64,000 nucleotides of DNA. Origin: Candidatus Woesearchaeota archaeon. GTDB lineage: Archaea; Nanobdellota; Nanobdellia; Woesearchaeales; JACPBO01. How positions within the stretch are numbered: position 1 is the first letter of the stretch; each line of letters opens with the position of its first letter. The stretch spans positions 194,851 through 258,850 of the forward strand of contig JAUSCS010000006.1 in the NCBI GenBank assembly GCA_030651135.1, given 5' to 3'. Of this stretch, positions 8,092 through 15,363 are shown piece after piece. The notes beneath the pieces are model-generated. The model was given only the letters and a program-made list of their open reading frames with translations. It was not told where the DNA came from and did not search any database. A program made the translations under genes and the position numbers.

Positions 8092-9543
8092 TTATGCACC
8101 TCCTAAACTGCCAAAAACTTCAAGCATTTTTGATCCTATTTCGCCGCTTTTTTCAGGATGGAACTGGCAGCCATAAATATTTCCTTTTTTGAGCAATGAG
8201 CAGAATTCCTGCCCGCCATATTCAGTGGTTGCCAGAACATGCTCTTTGTCGTTAGGAACCACTATGAACGAATGCACAAAATAAACTTCAGAATTTTCCT
8301 GGGTTTTTGAAAGTATTGTGCTGCTCCATTTCTTTTTCTTCGGTAATATTAGAGAGTTCCAGCCAATATGCGGCACCCTGTAATTTTTTTCATTAACTTG
8401 CGATGGGTCTTTGAATTGAACAACTCTTCCTTTGATGATGTCCAGCCCTTTATTAAGCCCGAATTCTTCGCTCTCGCTCATAAGAAGCTGCGTTCCAAGG
8501 CATATTCCGAGGAGAGGCTTGCCTGAATTTACATATTTGTGCAGCGCATCAATTAAGTTTCTTTCTCTTAGCCCCTTCATTCCGTCTTCAAAAGCTCCAA
8601 CTCCAGGAAGCACAATGCTCTCAGCATTTAAGATTTCTTCTGGAGTGCTTGCAACAGCCACTTTGTGGCCAATCCTCTGAAAGCCGCTTATGACACTCTT
8701 TAAATTTCCCAGCCCATAATCAATAACGGAAATTGTTTTTTTTCCAGGATCTAAATTATTTTTTTCTTCTTTAACAGCATAATGCGATCTCACGGGGATG
8801 TTCTTATTTTTCAAATGGTCTTTTATTGCTGCAATAGTTGACTTATTATAGTGCAGTATTGATGCCATTGAAACTGCATCGCAGTTTGTTTCAGTCAGGC
8901 ATTTTTCAACATGCTCAGAATTTCCTGCGCCTCCGCATGCGATCACCGGGACAGAAACAAAAGGGACAATCTTTTTCAGGAGCTCAATATCATAACCTTT
9001 TTCTGTTCCTTCGTTGTCAACAGATGTTATCAGTAATTCTCCTGCTCCCAATTTAACAAGTTTTTTTGCCCATTCAACTGCATCAAGCCCTGTTTTCTCC
9101 CTTCCATTGTCAATGTAAGCTTCCCATTTATCCTCGCTTATTTTTTTTGCTTCGATCGAGCCTACAATGCACTGTGAGCCGAACATTTTAGCAGCCTTTG
9201 TTATCAGCTCTGGGTTCCTTGTTGCAGCTGTGTTAATGGCAACCTTATCTGCTCCTGCGCGCAGCAGCGTCTTTATGTCCTCTAAAGTTCTTATCCCGCC
9301 GCCAACAGTCATTGGAATAAATACGCCTAAAGAAGTTGCTTCTTTTACAACATCAACCAGATTGTTTCTTTCATATAAGCTTGCAACTATGTCGATGTAA
9401 AGGATCTCATCTGCCCCCTGCTCATAATATTTTCTTGCGAATTCTGCTGGCTTTCCAACTATTCTTAAGCCCTCTAAATGAATGCCCTTGACAACATTGG
9501 GGCCTTTTACATCAAGCCTCGGGATAATTCTTATTTTTTTCAT
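8092..9543 (-). CDS. HisF-HisH fusion: cyclase-like barrel plus glutamine amidotransferase
   Basis: 483 residues. Residues 1-255 are a HisF barrel: IIPRLDVKG with the catalytic Asp at D11, DIVAS near 51-55, MTVGGGIRT near 78-86, and SVDNEGTEKGYD. Residues 270-483 are a HisH class I glutaminase with nucleophile C348 in GICLGTQ, plus H462 and E464 in FHPEKSGEIG. The order is the reverse of eukaryotic His7 (HisH first). The second general acid Asp of true HisF (D130 in Thermotoga numbering, in IDAKR) is Glu here (IEAKK). With no other histidine genes around and PseA directly downstream, I infer it supplies ammonia to the amidotransferase and not to histidine synthesis. Confidence 0.9.
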   Translation of the reverse strand: MKKIRIIPRLDVKGPNVVKGIHLEGLRIVGKPAEFARKYYEQGADEILYIDIVASLYERNNLVDVVKEATSLGVFIPMTVGGGIRTLEDIKTLLRAGADKVAINTAATRNPELITKAAKMFGSQCIVGSIEAKKISEDKWEAYIDNGREKTGLDAVEWAKKLVKLGAGELLITSVDNEGTEKGYDIELLKKIVPFVSVPVIACGGAGNSEHVEKCLTETNCDAVSMASILHYNKSTIAAIKDHLKNKNIPVRSHYAVKEEKNNLDPGKKTISVIDYGLGNLKSVISGFQRIGHKVAVASTPEEILNAESIVLPGVGAFEDGMKGLRERNLIDALHKYVNSGKPLLGICLGTQLLMSESEEFGLNKGLDIIKGRVVQFKDPSQVNEKNYRVPHIGWNSLILPKKKKWSSTILSKTQENSEVYFVHSFIVVPNDKEHVLATTEYGGQEFCSLLKKGNIYGCQFHPEKSGEIGSKMLEVFGSLGGA

Positions 9544-9552
9544 TTTTTATTT

Positions 9553-10236
9553 TTATTTTTCTTTTAAATAAAATTCAGCTAATTTAAACTCAGACAGCTC
9601 ATCAATCTCAACTGATCTTTCAATAGGCATTATAGCTGCCCTGTTGTTTTTGCCATATAATGTTTTTTTGTTCATCAAAAGACCATAAGTTACACCATAA
9701 ACTGCTCCGTTTTTTGCGTAAATTTCCGGCAGATCCTGGCTTCTTGTTGCATAGCCTTTCTTGTCAATTGGGGTTGCTGTTCCGTTTTTGATTGTTGCCA
9801 TATACGCAGGATGCTGGACTGTTTTGCAGAATGTCTGCGCAGAATCTGCGCCATCTGCCATCAGCTTTATTACATTGTTTATATCTTCTTCATTTCTTAG
9901 CGGGCAGGTTGGCTGAAGCAATATTATGAAATCCGGCTTATATTGCTCTCTCTCCTCTAAAACATCCAAGACATGGGTCATTACAGGCAATGTTGGAGTA
10001 TAGTCCTGTGCAAGATTTGCAGGCCTTTCTATGATTTCTGATCCATATTTTTTTGAAACTTCAGCAATTTGAGCATCATCTGTAGAAACAATGATTCTAT
10101 TTACTAGCTTGGACTTTTTCGCAGCCTCTATGCTGTAAGCAATCAGGGGCTTGCCTGCCAAAAGCTTTATGTTTTTCCCGGGGATTCTTTTTGATCCGCC
10201 CCTTGCAGGGATTATGGCTAAAATTTTGAAGTGCAT
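9553..10236 (-). CDS. legF: CMP-nonulosonate cytidylyltransferase (LegF/NeuA-like)
   Basis: About 227 residues of the acylneuraminate cytidylyltransferase family. The CTP-binding N-terminus is IPARGGSKRIPGKNIK, followed by LLAGKPLIAYSI, VSTDD and LLQPTCPLR, all diagnostic of NeuA-type enzymes. It should activate the nonulosonic acid with CTP, giving the donor for a glycosyltransferase. I prefer the ATG at 10236; a TTG four codons earlier is possible. The start lies inside the 3' end of the radical SAM gene (19-nt overlap). Confidence 0.88.
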   Translation of the reverse strand: MHFKILAIIPARGGSKRIPGKNIKLLAGKPLIAYSIEAAKKSKLVNRIIVSTDDAQIAEVSKKYGSEIIERPANLAQDYTPTLPVMTHVLDVLEEREQYKPDFIILLQPTCPLRNEEDINNVIKLMADGADSAQTFCKTVQHPAYMATIKNGTATPIDKKGYATRSQDLPEIYAKNGAVYGVTYGLLMNKKTLYGKNNRAAIMPIERSVEIDELSEFKLAEFYLKEK

Positions 10237-11201
10237 AGTTTGCTGCAAAAAGGTATTTTTGCCCGCCCTCCTTCCTGCGAAAGTATATGTCTCAGAATTG
10301 CCATTTTCTCCCCATTCCAGATTTCTTTTAGCGTGTTCTTATTTAAGTTTCCGACTGATAATGCGCCGTTGAAATCCTGGCAGCATGCTGTAACATCGCC
10401 GTTCCAATCAATGCTCAATTTAGTCATCGCTTCTGTGCACCTGAATCCACGCATTTTTTCCCTTTCATGCAAATGCTTTGAAATTTTCTGCCTTTCCATT
10501 AATGGTTTTATTCTTTCTACATTTTCCAATCCGAGAAATGCAGTATACCAGTGATCAACATTATCAGCTATTTTGCTCCATTTGCTGTAAAATTCCTTTA
10601 TCTGGTCTTCAGTTTCATCCAATATCGTTGTTGTGACTTGTATATGGGGATGATCGAGATTTAGTTTTTTTCTTAGTTCAGCCAGCTTTTTTACATTGCT
10701 TTCGAGAAGATTATAATTCTTGTTGTTCCTTATCTTTTCATACTCTTCCTTGTTTGTCCCCTGAAAAGAGAAGATAATGCTGTCTAGTTTTGAATCAAGA
10801 ATCTTTTTTATTTTTTCATCATCAAGAAGCAGGCCGTTTGTTGTCATGTGGATTAGCAAGTTTTTGCTTTTTGCATATTTTATCATTTCAAAAATGTTTT
10901 TGTTCAGCAATGGCTCTCCGAATCTTATTAATCTTATTCCCTTGCAGCCCTCTTTTGCAGCTTCATCAGCTATTTTTTTAAACGTTGCAAAAGGCATTAT
11001 GCCTGTTTTTCTTTTCATTATCTGCCGCCAGCACATGATGCAGTCCAGATTGCAGCAGTTAGTTGCTTCAAGATCAAGAATGAAAGGAAAACTGGCCAAA
11101 TCATGAGAAAAAGGGTTTTTGAACTGCTCCATTTCATAGATTTTTTTGAACTTATTTGCTGCTTTTTCCGCTGGTTTTTGAGCCCCCATTATTGACGACA
11201 T
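10218..11201 (-). CDS. Radical SAM/SPASM protein
   Basis: 327 residues. The radical SAM cluster motif is C50, C54, C57 (CNLDCIMC). A SPASM-like C-terminal Cys-rich region includes RCTEAMTKLSIDWNGDVTACC and ends FCSKLC. This is the group of short SPASM proteins common in sugar, lipid and peptide modification clusters; the substrate is unknown. It is the first gene of the nonulosonate operon: its ATG at 11201 lies about 30 bp below a TATA-like box, with a divergent gene on the other side. Confidence 0.83.
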   Translation of the reverse strand: MSSIMGAQKPAEKAANKFKKIYEMEQFKNPFSHDLASFPFILDLEATNCCNLDCIMCWRQIMKRKTGIMPFATFKKIADEAAKEGCKGIRLIRFGEPLLNKNIFEMIKYAKSKNLLIHMTTNGLLLDDEKIKKILDSKLDSIIFSFQGTNKEEYEKIRNNKNYNLLESNVKKLAELRKKLNLDHPHIQVTTTILDETEDQIKEFYSKWSKIADNVDHWYTAFLGLENVERIKPLMERQKISKHLHEREKMRGFRCTEAMTKLSIDWNGDVTACCQDFNGALSVGNLNKNTLKEIWNGEKMAILRHILSQEGGRAKIPFCSKLCTSKF

Positions 11202-11226
11202 CTTATGCTTCCAAAGCTCTAGACCA

Positions 11227-11235
11227 TTTTTAAAG
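11227..11235 (-). promoter_or_regulatory. TATA box of the nonulosonate operon
   Basis: On the minus strand CTTTAAAAA is centred about 30 bp before the ATG at 11201, the normal place for a leaderless or short-leader archaeal promoter. Confidence 0.55.
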
Positions 11236-11267
11236 CTTATGAATTCCTTATCTACAAATCCATAAAA

Positions 11268-11274
11268 TTTAAAA
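11268..11274 (+). promoter_or_regulatory. TATA box of the B12 radical SAM gene
   Basis: TTTAAAA is centred 30 bp before the ATG at 11301. No ribosome site is seen between them, so the transcript is probably leaderless or nearly so. Confidence 0.55.
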
Positions 11275-11300
11275 GCCGTGCGTTATTCTCGGGAACTGAT

Positions 11301-12710
11301 ATGAAAGTTCTTTTAATAAATCCGCCAATACGGGAAGAAGCGCCGCCTAATTGCTTTCCTCTCGGCCTTGCTTATGTAGCTAGAGTTCTGTTGGACAATG
11401 GACACGAAGTTTCTGTTTTAGACATTAATGCGCACAGATATAAGTTTGAGCAGCTTCCTGAAGAAATAAAAAAATATGACTTTGATGTTGCCGGAATAAC
11501 CGGGCTTATAACACAATACAAGTATATCAAGAGGCTTACAATCTTATTGAAGAAGATGTATCCTGACAAAAAGGCGATTATTGGGGGCAATATTGCCTCT
11601 ACTGTTCCAAAACTGCTTCTTGAAAAGAGCTTGGCTGACATAATGGCTATTGGGGAAGGCGAGGTTACAGCTGTCGAACTCATTAATGCATTGGAGAAAA
11701 ACAAGGACCTCTCAAAAGTGGATGGCATTGCATTTAAAAAAGACGGAAAAATTGTTTTTACAAAACCAAGGCAGGTGATAGAAGATATTGACACAATCCC
11801 TTTTCCGGCTTGGGATCTTTTCCCTTTAAACATTTATTTCAAATATTCTGTAACAGGCTATACGCAGGAAAGAAACATGAACCTTCTTACAAGCAGGGGA
11901 TGCCCTTTCCATTGCACATTCTGCTATGATACTTTTGGCAAGAAAACAAGGTTCAGAAGCCCTGAAAATGTCATTGCTGAGCTTAAGGAATTGAAAAGAA
12001 GATATGGCATAACGAAATTAGACCTGTATGATGAAACTTTTACAGTCCATAAGCAAAGGGCAATGGAGATCTGCAAAAGAATGATTGATGAAAAGCTTAA
12101 TATGAAGTGGGACTGCAGCGGAAGAGTCAACTGCATTGATGAAGAATTGTTGATAATGATGAAAAAGGCAGGCGTTACGCATATATTATATGGAATTGAG
12201 TCAGGAAGCCAAAGGATGCTGAACGAAATGAAAAAAGGAGTTCTGGTAGAGCAGGCGAAAAAAGCAATAAGATCCACAAGAAAAGTAGGAATTGAATTTA
12301 TACCTACACTCATGATCGGCTTCCCAAGCGAAAGCAAGGAAACAATAGAAGAATCTGTGAACTTCTTTAAAGAGATGGGTATCTTCAGCGAAGCATTCTA
12401 TCCAACTCCGCATCCCGGAGCTCCTCTTTATGATTATGCATTGCAGAGAGGATTGATCAAGGATGAAGACAAATATCTTGAAAGCTTAACTCACTTTGGA
12501 AGATTGGTTGTTAATCTGACAAATATGCCTGATGAGAAATTAATGAGGCTGAGAAATTCAGCAGTCAGGAGGATTTTCATATCATATATATTAAAAAATA
12601 TGCACAGGGTGCCATACCAGATCATATACAGAATCAGAATAATGGGTTTGAAAGGGTTCATATCGCATCTAAATAGTTATTTTAGAAGATTTATAAGTGT
12701 GACAAATTAA
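11301..12710 (+). CDS. B12-binding-type radical SAM protein
   Basis: 469 residues. The N-terminal cobalamin-binding-like domain starts VLLINPP and includes IIGGNIAS and AIGEGE. The radical SAM motif is C201, C205, C208 (CPFHCTFC), followed by YGIESGSQRML and MIGFPSES. The C-terminal about 80 residues are basic and may contact a lipid or membrane. The gene is alone on the plus strand, divergent from the nonulosonate operon. Its stop overlaps that of the convergent TrmB gene inside a TTAA palindrome (12707-12710). The substrate is unknown. Confidence 0.85.
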   Translation: MKVLLINPPIREEAPPNCFPLGLAYVARVLLDNGHEVSVLDINAHRYKFEQLPEEIKKYDFDVAGITGLITQYKYIKRLTILLKKMYPDKKAIIGGNIASTVPKLLLEKSLADIMAIGEGEVTAVELINALEKNKDLSKVDGIAFKKDGKIVFTKPRQVIEDIDTIPFPAWDLFPLNIYFKYSVTGYTQERNMNLLTSRGCPFHCTFCYDTFGKKTRFRSPENVIAELKELKRRYGITKLDLYDETFTVHKQRAMEICKRMIDEKLNMKWDCSGRVNCIDEELLIMMKKAGVTHILYGIESGSQRMLNEMKKGVLVEQAKKAIRSTRKVGIEFIPTLMIGFPSESKETIEESVNFFKEMGIFSEAFYPTPHPGAPLYDYALQRGLIKDEDKYLESLTHFGRLVVNLTNMPDEKLMRLRNSAVRRIFISYILKNMHRVPYQIIYRIRIMGLKGFISHLNSYFRRFISVTN

Positions 12711-13450
12711 GACTTAGCGATTTTCCATAGAACTTCAAAATTACTCCTGTATGTTTCTGCCAATTCTTTGCTCTTAACTAAAATAACTATCTCTGGTTTT
12801 GTTAGCAACCAAAATGATACTTCATCGCCATGAATCGCAGTTGCAACAAAACTCTTATATATTTTTGGCAGATATTTATATCGGGAATATGGGGCAATAG
12901 GGTGCTTTTCTCCGTCAATAAAAATATATCTTGTTTTGATCTTATATTTCTCTCTTTCTTTGTAATATCTCTCATGATAAATTGGATCCAGCTCTCTTAA
13001 ATGCCCGGCAATTGCGCCAAATATAAGAAATTCTTTTTTAGTCTCTTTTGATGATTCTATAGTTTCTTTGAAAACAGTTCTAAGCCCTTCCTTGCCTTCA
13101 TAAACTTCAACTATGACTTTTTTTTCTTTGGGCAATCTTAATTTTATCAATTCTGGGATTAATTTCTCAACAGTCTCTCTTTCTTTTTCTATTTCTTCTT
13201 TTCTTAAATCCATCCACTCTAAAAGTTTTTTGGGGCTTGTAGCCATAAAGTATTTTCGGTTATTCTTAAAGACGTAGCTGACCAGTCCCTTTTTTATTAG
13301 TGAACTGATTGTATCATAGGTATTTGTCCTGGATTCATGAGTTTTTTCAGAAATTTCTGAGGCGAGAGCATCATTTACTTGCAGAAGGCTGTAATATACT
13401 TCTGCCTCTCTTCTTGAAAGTCCTAATGAAATCAGGGTTTCTGTATTCAT
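12707..13450 (-). CDS. TrmB-family transcriptional regulator
   Basis: 247 residues. The N-terminal winged helix-turn-helix (LGLSRREAEVYYSLL, then SRTNTYDTISSLIKKGLV) is the TrmB DNA-binding domain. A coiled linker (RKEEIEKERETVEKLIPEL) leads to the C-terminal effector domain starting VYEGKEGLRTVFKETIE. TrmB proteins sense sugars or metabolites and act as repressors or activators. The ATG at 13450 is 27 bp from a TTTATAAA box and the gene is divergent from a radical SAM gene. A palindrome between them is the probable operator, so this protein likely controls that neighbour and itself. Confidence 0.88.
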   Translation of the reverse strand: MNTETLISLGLSRREAEVYYSLLQVNDALASEISEKTHESRTNTYDTISSLIKKGLVSYVFKNNRKYFMATSPKKLLEWMDLRKEEIEKERETVEKLIPELIKLRLPKEKKVIVEVYEGKEGLRTVFKETIESSKETKKEFLIFGAIAGHLRELDPIYHERYYKEREKYKIKTRYIFIDGEKHPIAPYSRYKYLPKIYKSFVATAIHGDEVSFWLLTKPEIVILVKSKELAETYRSNFEVLWKIAKS

Positions 13451-13472
13451 GCAATGGAGTAAGTTTCTTCGC

Positions 13473-13480
13473 TTTATAAA
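13473..13480 (-). promoter_or_regulatory. TATA box of the TrmB-family gene
   Basis: TTTATAAA is centred 27 bp upstream of the ATG at 13450, the spacing of a leaderless archaeal promoter. Confidence 0.6.
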
Positions 13481-13491
13481 TCTTATTATTA

Positions 13492-13510
13492 TTGTCTATA
13501 AAGTAGACAA
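13492..13510. promoter_or_regulatory. Candidate TrmB operator, perfect 7-bp inverted repeat
   Basis: The sequence TTGTCTATAAAGTAGACAA has perfect 7-bp arms (TTGTCTA and TAGACAA) around a 5-bp spacer. It lies between the TrmB gene and the divergent radical SAM gene, next to the TATA-like TTAAAATA at 13517-13524. Confidence 0.55.
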
Positions 13511-13543
13511 CATAGATTAAAATACTAGTTTCTTATGATGTTA

Positions 13544-13554
13544 CTATAGAGTAG
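13544..13554 (+). promoter_or_regulatory. Second operator-like element
   Basis: CTATAGAGTAG matches CTATAAAGTAG (13496-13506) of the palindrome in 10 of 11 positions. It sits 48 bp further on, near the expected transcription start of the gene at 13575. It may be a second regulator contact. Confidence 0.35.
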
Positions 13555-13574
13555 CTAAATAATAGGAGACAAAT

Positions 13575-15227
13575 ATGATCAAAAAACAAACCGAAGTAAT
13601 ACTAGCACAGCCATCTGGGGAAGAATGGCAGCCTGGCTCTACCAGAGGCCATAGCACTTCAGATGCCTATGAATTAGCTCTGCTTAATCAAGCATTAGAA
13701 GATGCAGGCATAAGATCAGATTACATCGTTCAAAGACCGATTGGAACAAATAAGGAATTTTATCAGGGAACAAAAAGAATAACTCCTGCAGCACCAAGCT
13801 TAGAAATTTTAGCAAGTGATATCCTAAAAAGACAGCCGAAAGTTGTAGGATTGGAAGTTATGAGTTGTTATGAAGCAAATGCTAGAGAACTTGCCAGAAT
13901 GATAAAGGAGAGAAACCCAAATATAAAAATCGTTGTTGGAGGTTATCATCCTAGCGGTTATCCTGAAATATTAAATGATGCTAATGGAGCAGTTGATTTT
14001 GCAGTTCTTGGTGCAGGAGAAAAAGCACTGACATTTTTGGTTCAATCTATTTTAACAGGTAAAAATCCACTTGAAGGAAGATCACTAAGGGTTCTTCCTA
14101 AACTTGGAGACCCCCGAAGAAGAACTGCTATTAATCAAAGTGCTTATGCTGTAATTAATAATGGCAGGATTCAGTTAGTCGAGAGATTAGAGGCTGATTT
14201 AATTGCTTCTTTTGGTGACTTGAATATTCCTAAAAGAAAAATGGAATATCAAGATGGCTCAGTCTCTGGAGTTTTGGCAAGAATTACACCTGATAAACAG
14301 ATTATGGCAACAATGCAAACTAGAAGGGGATGTGATGCAGGCTGCATCTATTGCGCCTCTTCAAATGTGTATGGCACAAATGGGGAAAAACTTTTTAGCG
14401 GCTCAAACGTTAGATCCTCTTCTAATGTGGTGAGAGAATTGGCATATCTTTCAGGTTTAGGCGTTAATTTCATCTTCTTTACAGATCCAACTTTTAATGA
14501 AGACGGAAGATACATGGGAGCACTTGCTGAAGGAATTATTGAAGCAAAGAAAAAAGGGCGAGTTTCCCAAGAGATGGCTCTTTATGCTATGTTTAGGCCA
14601 TTCAGTAAAGAACAGATGGCAAAAAGAGGATTGTCTCTAAGCCAATATTCCACATTAAAGAAAGCAGGATTTACAAGAATTGCTTTTGGAGTTGAAAATC
14701 CGAGTGATGAAGTTTTAAAATCCTTTGGAAGAAACAACACCCTTTCCGATTCGGAGGAGCATTTGTCTATGATACACGATACTGGAATGTTCACCAGAGG
14801 ATTTATGATGTATGGCCATGAAGGCGAAACAATGGAATCTTTATCAAAATATTCTGAAATAATGAAGAATCTTCATGTTGATGAATGGAGACTTGCTCCT
14901 ATGACTCCCTTTGTAGGAACTTCAACAGGCGACGCTTATCTGGCTAGACAAACAAGTATTGATTTTAGCAAACATGATGCTAACTGCCCCGTTATTATTC
15001 CAGATGCTATAAGGGCTTGTTACGACCATGAAGGATCTTACGCAGAAGATGAAGCAAGAGCTTTCTTGATGAATTGGAAAAAATCAACCTTAAAATCTAT
15101 TTATTGCAGTGATGAATGGAAAAAGAGAATGAACGAAAAGCACAGAAGATTTCCAGAACTAAGAGAAGGAATTGAATTTTATTACAGATATCTTCAAGAA
15201 AATCTTGGCGAAAGATTTGGAAACTAA
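13575..15227 (+). CDS. B12-binding-type radical SAM protein under probable TrmB control
   Basis: 550 residues, longer than the other B12-type proteins here. The N-terminal cobalamin-binding-like part contains VVGLEVMSCYE and VVGGYHPSGYP. The radical SAM motif is C253, C257, C260 (CDAGCIYC), followed by FGVENPSDEVLKSFG and MYGHEGETME. The ATG at 13575 has a GGAG ribosome site 7 nt upstream, unlike the leaderless genes around it. The codons are more AT-rich and plain than in the sugar operon. The reaction is unknown; the dedicated divergent regulator suggests it responds to a metabolite. Confidence 0.85.
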   Translation: MIKKQTEVILAQPSGEEWQPGSTRGHSTSDAYELALLNQALEDAGIRSDYIVQRPIGTNKEFYQGTKRITPAAPSLEILASDILKRQPKVVGLEVMSCYEANARELARMIKERNPNIKIVVGGYHPSGYPEILNDANGAVDFAVLGAGEKALTFLVQSILTGKNPLEGRSLRVLPKLGDPRRRTAINQSAYAVINNGRIQLVERLEADLIASFGDLNIPKRKMEYQDGSVSGVLARITPDKQIMATMQTRRGCDAGCIYCASSNVYGTNGEKLFSGSNVRSSSNVVRELAYLSGLGVNFIFFTDPTFNEDGRYMGALAEGIIEAKKKGRVSQEMALYAMFRPFSKEQMAKRGLSLSQYSTLKKAGFTRIAFGVENPSDEVLKSFGRNNTLSDSEEHLSMIHDTGMFTRGFMMYGHEGETMESLSKYSEIMKNLHVDEWRLAPMTPFVGTSTGDAYLARQTSIDFSKHDANCPVIIPDAIRACYDHEGSYAEDEARAFLMNWKKSTLKSIYCSDEWKKRMNEKHRRFPELREGIEFYYRYLQENLGERFGN

Positions 15228-15235
15228 CAAACTTT

Positions 15236-15257
15236 TTTCTTTTTTATAAAAAGAAGC
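15236..15257 (+). terminator. T-rich stop signal after the radical SAM gene
   Basis: Just after the stop at 15227 come two runs of T and a small AT-only inverted repeat (TTCTTTTT and AAAAAGAA). Runs of T commonly end archaeal transcripts. Confidence 0.35.
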
Positions 15258-15363
15258 AAAACTATGAACTCTTGCCATCCTGAATCCTTCTCGCGATTGA
15301 CAAAAAACGATAATTTGCAACTTTGAGTTTTTCTATGAAAATAGGGGTTCCTTCATAATCGAA

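Noticed and set aside
8092-9543. True histidine biosynthesis (HisF plus HisH)
   Set aside because: No other his genes, D130 replaced by Glu, and direct coupling to a PseA-like amidotransferase.
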